NCBI RefSeq assembly: GCF_030272615.1
Contig: NC_081410.1
Span: 123,561,640 to 123,625,639, forward strand
DNA from: Cryptomeria japonica
Lineage: Eukaryota > Streptophyta > Pinopsida > Cupressales > Cupressaceae
Direction of reading: 5' to 3'
DNA: 64,000 bases
The position numbers and the translations under genes were made by a program. The notes beneath the pieces were generated by a model that was not told the origin of the DNA, did no database searches, and saw nothing but the letters and a program-made list of their open reading frames with translations. Below, piece after piece: positions 11,839 to 21,363 of the stretch. Each line of letters opens with the position of its first letter. The first letter of the stretch is position 1.

Positions 11839-12294
11839 GATTATAAAATCCCAAGGTCTGTTAGGGACCGGTAATGGTTGATATAAACCGGCATTGCTTG
11901 ATCCACCTTTGGCTCTTTGGCATACACCACATTATTCTACATATCTTTTCACATCCCTTGGCAACTTTGGCCAATAGTAGTACCTATGTACTAATTCCAA
12001 GGTCTTGTTGACTCCAAAGTGTCCACTTAAACTGCCATTATGTTTCTCTTGGATGAGGTTCTCCCTCATGGATCCTCTAGGTACACACAACTGATTACCC
12101 TTAAACAAGAGACCATTTTGGAGAGTGTAATCTGCATACTCACCATGGAAATGGTTCTCAAACTCTTTGCAAACCTTGTAAGCTGTTGAAAAGTCTTCAT
12201 CTCCTTCATAGAGGTCTTTGAAACCTTCTAACCTTATGCTCTGCAATTGTAACTCTTGAACTGTCAATAACTTCCTCCTTAATGCATTTGCCAC
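11839..12294 (-). pseudogene. Integrase zinc-binding domain of N1
   Basis: The - strand frame carries LIQEKHNGSLSGHFGVNKTL (two His of the HHCC domain), then HRYYYWPKL, then a TAA at 11932-11934 directly before CGVCQRAKGG (the two Cys). So a nonsense codon sits inside the zinc-binding domain but the ligands survive. The frame joins the catalytic core without a shift. Confidence 0.88.
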
Positions 12295-12303
12295 CCTATT
12301 AAG

Positions 12304-12888
12304 CTACCCCTTCTTATGCTTGATGGTGAAGGTGAAGGATTGGAGGTATTCCATCCATTTCAGATGCCTATTGCTTAGCTTCTCTTGAGTGTTTATGTAA
12401 CTCAATGCCTGGTTGTCTGTGAACACTACAAATTCTTTTGGGAGTAGGTAATGCCTCCATTTCTTTAGAGATTGCACTAATGCATACAGCTCTAGGTCAT
12501 AGGGTGAGTACTTCTTCTTTGCTTCATTAAGCTTCTCACTGAAAAATGCCATAGGTCTTCCCTCTTGACCCAACACACCACCTACAACAATTCCACTTGC
12601 ATCACACTCCAAAATGAATAGCTTATCAAATGTAGGTAGGAGAAGGATAGGTTTTGTGGCTACTTCTTGCTTCAACATTTGAAATGCTTTTTCTGCCTGC
12701 TCAGTCCATTCAAACTTAGTTTTAAGACCTCCTTTAATGGTGTCAAGGATTGGTGCACATATACCACTGAAATTCCTCACAAATTTCCTATAGAATTGAG
12801 CTAATCCATGGAAACTTCTAACTTCAGTCCCTATTTTAGGTGCAGGCCAATTCAAGATTGCCTCCACTTTGCTTGGATCCATCTTCAA
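12304..12888 (-). pseudogene. RT connection and RNase H of N1
   Basis: Begins in the RT thumb/connection (SKVEAILNWPAPK, VRSFHGLAQFYRKFVRNFS) and continues into Ty3-type RNase H: FILECDASGIVVGGVL (Asp), YSPYDLELYALV (Glu), FVVFTDNQALSYI (Asp). Catalytic acids are retained. A stop at 12304 interrupts just before the linker to integrase. A one-base shift near 12896 separates it from the RT ORF. Confidence 0.92.
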
Positions 12889-12914
12889 GTTCCCTTAGAC
12901 ACCACAAAGCCTAA

Positions 12915-13982
12915 TTAAACCAGCTCTTGCTTCAAGAAGTCACACTTCTCAAGGTTGATGGATAGTTTCTCCTCATGCAACCTTTCTAAAACTAACCTCA
13001 AATGCTCAAGGTGCTCTTCCTTGGTTCTGCTATAGATGAGAATGTCATCTAGGTACACTACCACAAATCTGCCTATGAAATCCTTCAACACCTCATTCAT
13101 CAACCTCATGAAGGTGCTTGGGAAATTAGTAAGCCCAAATGGCATCACAAGCCACTCATACAATCCATATGTGGTTTTAAAAGCAGTCTTCCACTCATCA
13201 CCCTCCTTAATTCTTATCTGGTGATAACCAGTTTTAAGGTCTAGCTTGGTGAAATACATAGCCCCTCCTAAATAGTCCATTAGATCCTCTATTCTAGGAA
13301 TAGGAAACCTATACCTTATAGTGATCTTATTGATTTCTCTTGAGTCAGTGCATAGTCTCCACTTACCTCCTTTTTTTGATGCTAGCACTACCAGGACTAC
13401 ACATGGGTTGATGCTCTTCTTAATCAGTCCTTGTTCCAATAACTCCTGCACTTGCCTTGCTACTTCCTTATTTTGATCAGGTGTGAGCTTATATGCAGCC
13501 TTGTTAGGTAAGGATGCACCAGGAACAAAGTCTATTTGATGACTTTTAGACCTTCTTGGTGGGAGTGTTGCAGGTGGTCCATCACTCACTATGTCCTTAT
13601 ACTCTTGCAAGATTTGCTTTACCTCCTTGGGTATCTCTACCTGCAACTTGTCTACTTTCTTTGTTGGCTTCACATAGATGGCACACTTCACTGTCTCCTC
13701 CTCATGTAGCAAATTTAGGAACTCTTTACCAGTAGCCATTAAAACACTAGGTGTTTTTGAAGTGCCCACTTCATCCTCAGTCAAAGACTGAATCTTGAAG
13801 GCCTTGTTGTCCTTCTTAAATGATATGGAGTTCTCCTCTCCATCATAGATCACCTTCCTACCAAATTGCCAGGGTTTGCCTAGTAATAAGTGACATGCAT
13901 CCATAGGTAACACATCACAAAGGATCTTATCCTTATATCCTCCAATAGAAAACTCTACCCAAGTCTGTTCATTAACTAGCAC
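12915..13982 (-). CDS. pol: Protease end and reverse transcriptase of N1
   Basis: 355 residues. The N-terminal third is the end of the protease plus linker (DACHLLLGKPWQF is the flap/C-terminal Gly-Lys-Pro-Trp block). Then RT: LPPRRSKSHQIDFVPGA, LIKKSINPCVVLVVLASKKG, WRLCTDSREINKITIRYRFP, FTKLDLKTGYHQIRI, FKTTYGLYEWLVMPFGL and FVVVYLDDILIYS, with YLDD the intact catalytic motif. In the PFGL block, TNFPSTF replaces the usual TNAPATF. The Met is internal: a nonsense codon at 13986 separates the same-frame upstream protease half. Confidence 0.92.
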   Translation of the reverse strand: MLVNEQTWVEFSIGGYKDKILCDVLPMDACHLLLGKPWQFGRKVIYDGEENSISFKKDNKAFKIQSLTEDEVGTSKTPSVLMATGKEFLNLLHEEETVKCAIYVKPTKKVDKLQVEIPKEVKQILQEYKDIVSDGPPATLPPRRSKSHQIDFVPGASLPNKAAYKLTPDQNKEVARQVQELLEQGLIKKSINPCVVLVVLASKKGGKWRLCTDSREINKITIRYRFPIPRIEDLMDYLGGAMYFTKLDLKTGYHQIRIKEGDEWKTAFKTTYGLYEWLVMPFGLTNFPSTFMRLMNEVLKDFIGRFVVVYLDDILIYSRTKEEHLEHLRLVLERLHEEKLSINLEKCDFLKQELV

Positions 13983-13985
13983 ACT

Positions 13986-14207
13986 CTATCCTTTGTTCAA
14001 CCAAGTCACTTTGTAAGGATTGGTGTGGGGTATTCTTGTGAGTTTCAACTTCCTAACTGCCTCTTCTGAGATGATGTTGTCAGTTGAGCCTATATCAACT
14101 ATCACCTTGCACACTTTACCAAGAACTTTGCATCTCACCCTAAACAATGCTCTCCTATGTTTGGGTTCCTCCTTAACCGGTCGTCTGATCAAAATCCTAC
14201 TGAACAT
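13986..14207 (-). pseudogene. Aspartic protease N-terminal half of N1
   Basis: Contains VIVDIGSTDNIISEEAVRKL, the retropepsin active-site region. The usual Asp-Ser/Thr-Gly triad reads Asp-Ile-Gly-Ser, so Asp is kept but the middle residue is changed. Same frame as gag upstream (stop at 14223) and the rest of protease/RT downstream (stop at 13986). Confidence 0.8.
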
Positions 14208-14222
14208 CAGATTCTCACCAAC

Positions 14223-15356
14223 TTATGATTCAATCTGGTCCACATCCAGTGTCTTGCTGCTTGAAGAGTCTTCTTGTGCATACACAAGCCTCCTTCCACT
14301 ACTTGATGATGTAGGCTTGTCAGGGCATCTATATGTCAGGTGTCCCAATTGTCCATAATTGTAACACTTCATAGTTGTAAAATAGGAGTTACCTCTGCCA
14401 GTACCTCTACCCCTATTTGGACCACCTTGTGCACCTCTTCCTTTAGAATGTCCTCCTTTGAGATTGGTTTCACTACCATGCTCAGTCAACTTGGATTCTC
14501 CTTGGTTCCTCTGCTCATTTGTCTTGCTTTGGTAACCACCTCGGTGATTCACTTGGTCTCTACCTCTACCTCTACCCCTGTTATTGGAGTCTCCTTTCCT
14601 TTTGTTCCTCTCTTCTACCTTGATAGCAAGCTGATGATTTTTCTGAATAGTAGTAGGAGTCCATAGGCTTATCTCCTCTTGTATGTTCCACTTTAGGCCG
14701 CTTAGATAGCTAGCCATCTGAATAGATTCATCTTCTTGAACCTTTGATCTAAGACATAGCTTTTGAAACTCTTTAGTGTAGGAAGTCACATCAAGATCTT
14801 TTTGCTTCAATCCTTGTCTCTTCTTATGAAGTTGGACTTCATAATCCTCTGGTAAGTAGTTCTCCTTAATCTTACTCACCATAGCTTTCCAATTTGCAAT
14901 AGGTAGCTTCCCCATGCTAACCCTTTCTTCTTTCAGGTACTTCCACCATGCCAAAGCTACTCCCCTTAATCTTGATTTGGCAACTTTAACCTTCTGAGCC
15001 TCTGTCACTTCTTCACACTCAAAGTGGTTTTCCATGCCCTCAATCCATTCCATAATAGTGTCTATGTCCATTCTTCCACTAAAATGTGGCAATCCTTCAA
15101 AAGCTTTGGTGTTCAAAGCCTTAATAGCCTTCACAAAAGGTTCTTCATTGAATAAGGGATCTGGTTCAGGAATTATGTCATCTATGTCTATAGTTCTCTT
15201 GCCTTTACCCTTGGTGTCTTCATCCCAAGGTTCATGTGTCCTCTGATCCACCACTTCCTACAGTTTATCCCTCATCTCACTCACAGCTGCTTCAAGGAGT
15301 CTATTCTTCTCCTTTTGCTCTTCTACTTCTCTAGACAGCTATGCATTAGTAACCAT
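14223..15356 (-). pseudogene. gag: Gag of N1
   Basis: The frame can be followed upstream to a Met at 15354-15356 followed by a coiled-coil-like SREVEEQKEKNRLLEAAVSE segment; two nonsense codons (near 15339 and 15258) lie before the long open part starting at 15254. The core LPHFSGRMDIDTIMEWIEGM, WWKYLKEERV and YTKEFQKLCLRS is a plant retrotransposon gag domain. Then an Arg/Gly-rich segment and a zinc knuckle CYNYGQLGHLTYRC in which the second Cys is Tyr. Role: particle assembly and RNA binding. Confidence 0.9.
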
Positions 15357-15420
15357 TCTTCTCTCCCCTACTAATTCACCAGTATATAGAGACATACACA
15401 GTCCAACAAGTCTTTAACTT

Positions 15421-15433
15421 GGCTCTAATACCA
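15421..15433 (-). promoter_or_regulatory. Primer binding site of N1 (initiator Met tRNA type)
   Basis: The coding strand reads TGGTATTAGAGCC just inside the 5' LTR, one substitution from the common plant PBS TGGTATCAGAGCC complementary to initiator tRNA-Met. Confidence 0.9.
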
Positions 15434-15436
15434 ATC

Positions 15437-17020
15437 TGATGGGATGGGGTTTGGGATAGACTAGCCTAGTCTATGCTCCTAGATCCTTCCCTGGGATCAC
15501 CTAGTGTTCTCCTCACACCCTAGGGTCTCTAGGACTCCCTTTGCTTGAAGAATCCCCTGACCTTGCCTAATCCACCCACCAATGAGTTGCTATGCTTCTC
15601 CTAAGGTCTCACCTACTCATGAGACTCAAAACCCCTTACTATGGCTAATAAGGGCTAAGGTTTATTTCACACTTTCCAAGGTCTTAGTTGTTTTAGGTCT
15701 ATTTCATGGTCTATCCACCCATTTATGAGGCCCTAGGAGGTTTCAAGACTCTAACCCCTTACCAATTTCACAAATTTGGGTTTTTGCCTTCAAATAGGGC
15801 TACAAGGATTAGGACCAATTAGGCCTCCTAACCGGTCTTCTAGGGCTCCCTCTCACAAATGATGCACAACCAACCCTAACTCCCAAAATGGACTACCATT
15901 CAATTGAAAAGGGCTCAAGGATTTTCTAGGTTTTGGGCCTCCAAGTGGCCGTACAGTGCCTAGGGCAAATTTTTGGGGTTTTTAAGGGTTTTGTGAGGGT
16001 TTCTAGAGTCTGCCTGGGTCATAGTGAGTACTTTGAGTTTTAGCCACCTTGTCTCGATTGGTGGAAGCTCCTCCTTCACACAAATGATGCTTCAAACACT
16101 CCTCTGCACCTTCTCCAAAGGATGCACTCTCCACTATTCAACCTTGCTCTCCAAGACCTCTGCACCAACAACCATTCCTAACTGGGCACTGACCAGTCTC
16201 ACCTAGGAATGGGCCTTTGCTTAGCCTCCTTGCATTTCCAAGGGCCCTGATTGCTTGGGACTATAGTACAGGGTCTTCACATCCATTCCCCATGGTTTCA
16301 TGGTGTTTCCACAATGAGGAATGGATTCAAGACTTCATTTACACAATCCTGTCCAAAACTGGACAGTAAGAAGATAGTTTACAAACTATTTACAAACCCA
16401 CTCAATCTGCAAGTAAAAACCTAAATTAATTGCTTGAAATGAAATTATTTACAACATGAAAGATAAACCACACAATTTTGGATGTATCTCAATCCATTAA
16501 TTTTCTTGTTTTCTTCATTCAAACTGACTGGTAACAGTTTTACAGTCTCGGTCTAATCTTTTTGCTAGGGTCGTACAAAGTCTGACATCCCACCCATTCA
16601 TTTAGGGTTTGCTAGTACTTATACCACCTTTTCCTTGGTTGGTGTGCCAAAATTAGGGCTCTCCACTCACAACAAGGGTCTATGACCATTTTGGGTTGAA
16701 AAGTTGCTTGACAACTTTTAAAAGTTGTCATGCAACTTTTGCATCTTTTGAGCAACTTTGCCATTGTTGCTTTTCATGACTCCTAAGCCTATTTTGGGCT
16801 ATCCTAAGGACATAAACATGCCAATAAGGCCTAACAAACACTCTTGGCACAATCAACCTCTCCTTCACAAGAAATCACACAAACACTAAGGACTTGAAAC
16901 TAGGACCTAGTCTAGCACACATGAGCTCATGGCTCTTATTCATGTACAATGGCTTCTAAAGAAGCATATCACCAACAAAACAAAGAAAGAGAAAGAGTTT
17001 GGAAGGGTGCTCTTGCACTA
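15437..17020 (-). repeat. 5' LTR of N1 (right copy)
   Basis: Homologous to 9152-10740 over its full length. The outer end reads TAGTGCAAGAG on the coding strand where the other copy has TGGTGCAGGAG, so the terminal TG is mutated to TA here. Followed by the TSD. Confidence 0.95.
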
Positions 17021-17025
17021 GAGGA
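17021..17025 (+). repeat. Right target-site duplication of N1 (GAGGA)
   Basis: Matches 9147-9151. The A RT frame (EDQHKIAFTTPWSTFFYQF) resumes across it. Confidence 0.9.
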
Positions 17026-17460
17026 CCAACATAAAATAGCATTCACAACACCATGGAGCACCTTTTTTTATCAATTCATGCCTTTTGGTCTCAAGAATGC
17101 TAGAGAAACATATCAATGAGCAACGACAACCATCTTTCATGACCTCTTGCATAAAATCATGGAATATTATGTGGGTGATCACCTAGGAAAATCAAAGATA
17201 GGAGATGAGAATATCCCTATCCTAAGCAAGGTCTTTGAGAGATTGGAAAAATATAAGCTAGGCCTAAATCCCAAGAAGTGCATCTTTGGTGTTACATCTG
17301 GGAAACTGTTGGGTTTCATTATTTCCCACAGAGGCATAGAAGTTGATCCTACAAAGGTGAAAGATATCATGAAAATGCCTCCCCCAAAGACTCTCAGACA
17401 ACTACACAACCTTCAAGGAAAGCTCCAATCCATCAGATGCTTCATCTCATAGCTTACAAA
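17021..17460 (+). pseudogene. pol: C-terminal half of A reverse transcriptase
   Basis: Continues the RT from 9151: HKIAFTTPW, FYQFMPFGLKNA, HKIMEYYVGDHLGKSK, KYKLGLNPKKCIFGV and GKLLGFIISHRGIEVDPTKV. The catalytic Tyr-x-Asp-Asp box reads YVGD, so the first metal-binding Asp is Gly and the enzyme would be dead even without the stops (for example near 17117). Thumb/connection motifs PPPKTLRQLHNLQGKL follow. Separated from the N-terminal half by the 7.9 kb N1 insertion. Confidence 0.9.
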
Positions 17461-17967
17461 TAAATGTCGCTCATTTGCACACTTACTACGCAAAGACACT
17501 AAACTCAAATGGGACTGCCTGTGTTAGAAGGCTTTTGAGAAACTCAAGAATACCTTGCATTACCTCCCCTACTTATGCCTTCTATTCAAGGACAATCACT
17601 CCTTTTGTACATATTAGTAGTCGCAGTGGCACTAGGGTCATTATTGGCACAGACAAATGATCAGGGAAAAGAGCGTGCAATTTATTACATCAGTCACACT
17701 TTAGTAGGGAATGAGCTCAATTATACCCCTATTGAAAGAGAATGCTTAGCACTTGTCTTCAGCACAAGAAAACTATGACACTACATGCTTAACAATAAAA
17801 CAAAATTGATTGCTAAGATTGATCCTCTCAAGTATCTTTTATCAAAGGCTTCTCTCACAGGGACAACTGCTAAATGGGTCATGTTACTAAGTGAGTTCGA
17901 TATTGAATATGTAGAAAGAAAAGAAATCAAAGGACAAGTAATAGCATATCAACTAGTAGATGCTTAG
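17461..17967 (+). pseudogene. RNase H (retroviral type) of element A
   Basis: Frames between 17461 and 17967 give KAFEKLKNTL, then after a shift GKERAIYYISHTLVGNELNY, PIERECLALVFSTRKL and PLKYLLSKASLTGTTAKWVM, ending FDIEYVERKEIKGQVIAYQL. These are the connection and RNase H blocks of Tat-type pol; the Glu of IERECLAL is present. Interrupted by stops near 17451 and 17778 and by one frameshift. Confidence 0.85.
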
Positions 17968-18039
17968 CTTCAAGGTGATCACCCTATCCTCACAAAATTT
18001 CCAAACGAATCCATAATGACTATCTCTATGTCTTCCACA

Positions 18040-18548
18040 TGGTAGTTATATTTTGATGGTTCTTGCATGCAAAATGGATCAGGGGCAGGCATATTGTTGT
18101 TCACACCTCAAGAAGATTGCATCCCTAAATTATACAAGATAGCCTTTGCATACACCAACAACATTGCAAAATATGAAGCACTAATCACTGGACTCCGCTT
18201 GGCTATCCAATGGAAGATATTGGAATTACACATCTATGGTGATTCCCAACTTGTCATTAAACAAGTCAATGATGAGTATCAATCAAAATATGAAAATCTT
18301 CTTCCTTATCATAGTATGGTTGAGGACCTCAAGCAACACTTTACAACAATCAAGTTCAATCAGATCCCATGCACAAATAATAGAGTTGTAGATGCAATGG
18401 CCACTATTGGTTCCCTCCTTTAGATGTTGGCACACAGTCAAAAATGTGATTTTTTGGTCGAGCGACTCTTGATACCTTCGTATGACCTACCTGAGTCTAA
18501 AATGGTGTGTGTACTTATTGGTCCTGAATCCCCTTGGTACCAAGAGAC
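18040..18548 (+). pseudogene. Second, archaeal-type RNase H of element A
   Basis: LYFDGSCMQNGSGAGILLFT (first Asp), KYEALITGLRLA (Glu), LHIYGDSQLVIKQVNDEY (Asp), then NRVVDAMATIGS. This is the aRNH domain carried in addition to the normal RNase H by Tat-lineage elements, between pol RH and integrase. A stop at 18421 is followed by the linker LIPSYDLPES...GPESPWYQ. The frame is cut at 18548 by the start of C, so no integrase follows. Confidence 0.88.
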
Positions 18549-18659
18549 TTGTTATGCCCTGCATATCTAGCCCCATCATTTTTTATTTCATGAAAATGCA
18601 GGTCCCCTCTTTTGTCCTTTTCTGTTAGTTTTTCCTCTTTGGATTTTTGGCTTTTGTTT

Positions 18660-19655
18660 TCATCACTTTGAAAACCCGGGTTCCTAAGGTGGGTCTTTTC
18701 TTGTTCTGTTTCTTTCTTTGGAAACCCAAGTGCTTGGGTTATCGAGTTCATTTTTGCCTTTGATTATTTCTCTGGCCATGGAGGTTTGGTTTTCGGAAGT
18801 TCCGGGTCATTTGTTTGTTTCTTTATTCAGAAGTTTGGGTTCCCAAAATCCCAAGTTCACTTAGTGTCGGTTTGGAGCATCACTTCAGAACTTCAGGTTC
18901 ATGAACTCCTAAAGTGTTTGTTTGTCTTTTAGTTTTCACCTTGGAATTTCAGATTCCTAAACTCCCAGGTTGTTCTTCTAGTACGTTCTTCGGAAACCCG
19001 GGTTTTCATGATTCCGAGTTCATTGCCTGTGTCCCATTTTAGAAATTCGAGTTCCTGAGTTTTTGAAATGGGGTCATTTGTTTGTTTGCACTACTTTGGA
19101 AACCCAAGCTCTCGAGTTCCTGAAGTGGTGGTTTTGTGTTTTATTTTTGGTCTTTGTTTGAAGCACTTCGGAAACTCAGGTTCCTGAGTTCCTGAATTGC
19201 TTTCTCTTTTGTTCGGTTCGAAACCTCACAGTCCCGGGATCCCAAACTTTCCTTCCCTAGGACTTTGGGTCCCCGAATTCCTACATTTCCTATTGAGTCC
19301 TTCCCCAAAACTTTAGTTCCCCAAAGTCCTGCATTGCCTATTGAATCCTTCCCCAAAACTTCGGGTTTCCAAAGTTTCATGTTTCTTGTTGAGTCCTTCC
19401 CAAGAACTTCGGAACCCCGAAGTCCCGGGTTTGTTTCCTTTCCGATGTTGGACCACTTTGGAAACCTAGGTTATCGAGTTCCCGAATTGGTCCCTTTTTT
19501 TTTTGTTGGTGAGTTCGGTGTTTCGAGTTCCCAGGATTCCAAATTTGCTATTTTTTGTTAGTCGTCAAAGCTCGGGACCTCGGGTTCCCAAACTCCCAAG
19601 TTTCCTTTGTTGTTTTCTTTGTTTTCTCATCCCAAGATCCCGAAGTCCTGAAGTG
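18660..19655 (+). repeat. Array of diverged palindromic units, about 50-bp spacing (U3 of C)
   Basis: About 17-19 related units built around TTYGGAAACCC-GG-TTCC-GAGTTCCTGAA. Good examples: 19093-19129, 19165-19200, 18881-18917, 19454-19490. Each is an imperfect inverted repeat (TTCGGAAACTCAGG against CCTGAGTTCCTGAA at 19167). CG-rich relative to surroundings. Spacing is irregular, roughly 40-60 bp. ORFs on both strands here (for example 19265-19561) arise from the repeats. Confidence 0.75.
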
Positions 19656-19770
19656 TTTTGTTTTTGTAGTGTTGTTTCTTTGAGTAGTTTTTTTTATGCT
19701 TGTTTGGTTGGTTTCACAAGTTTGGTCGTGTTTCATGGAATCTTCCTAAAAGAAAAAGGATCTTGAAAAA

Positions 19771-19995
19771 TTGTCGATCACGATGAAGTACCAATATCAA
19801 GGGCAAACATACGCCTCAAAGATGGAAGATGCAATTCAATGGGTAATAGACATAGAGATCAGGCATGTTGAGCTTGAAGATATTGGAAAACAAATTTTTA
19901 AGAAGTCTGAGTTCCAGATTTTGTATTTTGTTGATCCTCCTATTGAGGTAGTTGCATGCTCCATTAGTAACTACAAGAACTATAAAAATAATTAG
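19771..19995 (+). CDS. Unrecognised 74-residue ORF in C
   Basis: MSITMKYQYQGQTYASKMED onward to TAG; contains an acidic/hydrophobic stretch IQWVIDIEIRHVELEDIGKQ. No family recognised. It lies between the palindrome array and the 110-bp repeats, upstream of the TATA box, so it would not be in the main transcript if that TATA box is used. May be chance. Confidence 0.2.
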   Translation: MSITMKYQYQGQTYASKMEDAIQWVIDIEIRHVELEDIGKQIFKKSEFQILYFVDPPIEVVACSISNYKNYKNN

Positions 19996-20091
19996 AAGAT
20001 GAACATATAGTTGCTAATGATAGCATGGTTATTTTGAAGAATTTTGCATGACACTGGTACTCGGATTTCAACTGCTACTCTAGTATGTACC

Positions 20092-20545
20092 TTGATTATT
20101 GAGCAAGTTTTACATGATTACGAAGTGTTGGTTCATGGAGCACCATTTTCATAATGGTCACCCAATCACAGTTTCATAGTAGTTAACTAGAGTTCAAGGT
20201 AGAGACTTGCATGTTTTGCATGATTACGAAGTGTTGGTTCATGGAGCATCATTTTTGTAATGGTCACCCAGTCACAGTTTCGTAGTAGTTAACTGGAGTT
20301 TGAGGCAGAGACTTGCATGTCAACTACGACTCCTTTCTTTTATGGTGCTTAATTTAGATGACTACTCTAGCACGTACTTTAATTATTGAGAAAGTTTTGC
20401 ATGATTAGAAAGTGTTGGTTCATGGAGCACCAGTTTTCATAATGGTCACTCAGTCATAGTTTCATAGTAGTTAACTGGAGTTCGAGGTAGAGACTTGCAT
20501 GTCAATTGCGACTTCTTGTTTTTTTTAGTGCTTAATTTAGATAGG
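20092..20545 (+). repeat. Three direct repeats of about 110-170 bp
   Basis: Copies begin near 20103, 20213 and 20394 with (T)TTTGCATGATTACGAAGTGT and run through GGTTCATGGAGCACC, TAATGGTCACCCA, TTTCATAGTAGTTAACTGGA to GGTAGAGACTTGCATG. The second and third copies also share a following ACTCCTTTCTTTT...GCTTAATTTAGAT segment. They lie directly upstream of the TATA box at 20577. Confidence 0.85.
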
Positions 20546-20576
20546 TTTATTTCCTAGAAAGTAGGACAAGAAACTC

Positions 20577-20584
20577 TATAAATT
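20577..20584 (+). promoter_or_regulatory. Candidate TATA box of C
   Basis: TATAAATT in AAACTCTATAAATTGGAG, the same core as in the LTR of A at 1305. A candidate poly(A) context (GAAATTAATACAAGAAATGA) lies about 120 bp downstream. Confidence 0.45.
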
Positions 20585-21338
20585 GGAGATTTTGATTCAT
20601 TGTTAAGCATCCACAAATTGATGATTTGAGGACCACTTAGAGATTTTAGATTATTTTTTGTAGATTGTTATGAACTAGATTATTTTTGTGATACCTTCTT
20701 TGAAATTAATACAAGAAATGACTTATAGATTGCCTGATCTATGCGTGTGTGATATGAGTTTGTTCTTTGCAATCTGATAATGTCTATTTTTTGAAATTAG
20801 CAACTTGTTCTGATCTTCTGTTTATTTCTTTATGAATCATACTGCACACGTAAGTGGTGTATGAGAATTACTTGGATAAACAATATTGTGGTTATATTCT
20901 TTCCATGAATTTGTGAGGTTGTTGACTTTGCAGGTTTACTGGAGGTTCATTATTGAATGTTGATTTAGATGATATTGATGATTTTTGGATTGCAGGGTAC
21001 TTACTAAGTAGCTCATTAAGTTGTTATTGAATTAGTTTCACTATTATTTTTCTTGTTTCCCTATCTTTGCAGTTTATTTTGAAAGAGAATCTTAAAGCAT
21101 ACAATACAAAAAAAAGGTCAAGTTATTAAAAATGATTGGGATTTAGTTTCAACCAGCAGGCCCCTTAACAGGTACAACTGCATCAACCATTGAGCTTCCC
21201 ATCACCGTTGAGGCCCAACTATAGACACCTTGGAGTGATCAATTCCCCAAAACTTATTGCTTTTCAGGAGAAGTGGTGAGTGTTCACATTGACTACCTGA
21301 CTGTTGGTGAGTACGTCAAAATAGTTGTCAACAAAAAC

Positions 21339-21356
21339 TGGTGCTAGAAGGAGGGC
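21339..21356 (+). promoter_or_regulatory. Possible primer binding site of C
   Basis: TGGTGCTAGAAGGAGGGC, eight bases before a candidate gag ATG at 21364. Starts with TGG and follows ...GTCAACAAAAAC, so the LTR could end at CA near 21333. No tRNA match can be named; boundary uncertain. Confidence 0.3.
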
Positions 21357-21363
21357 CAAGTAA

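Larger units (their letters stand above)
9152..17020 (-). mobile_element. N1: complete-length Ty3/gypsy chromovirus nested in A
   Basis: Bounded by two LTRs of 1589 and 1584 bp, flanked by GAGGA duplications, with a PBS beside the right LTR and a PPT beside the left one, so it runs on the - strand. Internal order from right to left: gag with CCHC remnant, protease, RT, RNase H, integrase with HHCC and DDE regions, C-terminal chromodomain. That order plus a chromodomain defines a chromovirus. The polyprotein is essentially one frame broken by several nonsense codons and one or two frameshifts. Length 7869 bp. Confidence 0.95.
425..18548 (+). mobile_element. Element A: Ty3/gypsy Tat-like retrotransposon, 3' part lost
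   Basis: Order on the + strand: 5' LTR, PBS, 2.7 kb leader, gag, zinc-knuckle-like segment, aspartic protease, G-patch-like segment, RT, RNase H, second RNase H. Gag-PR-RT-RH order is Ty3/gypsy, and a second archaeal-type RNase H is a hallmark of the Tat/Ogre/Retand lineage. Frames carry many stops and frameshifts. RT is split by N1 (9152-17020). The element breaks off at 18548, where C begins, before any integrase core. No 3' LTR is visible. Dead copy. Confidence 0.85.

Noticed and set aside
19141-19561. Overlapping ORFs on both strands repeating SIGNAGLWGTKVLGKD-like and FPIESFPKT-like peptides
   Set aside because: Both are translations of the palindromic repeat array; symmetric opposite-strand ORFs are expected from inverted repeats.
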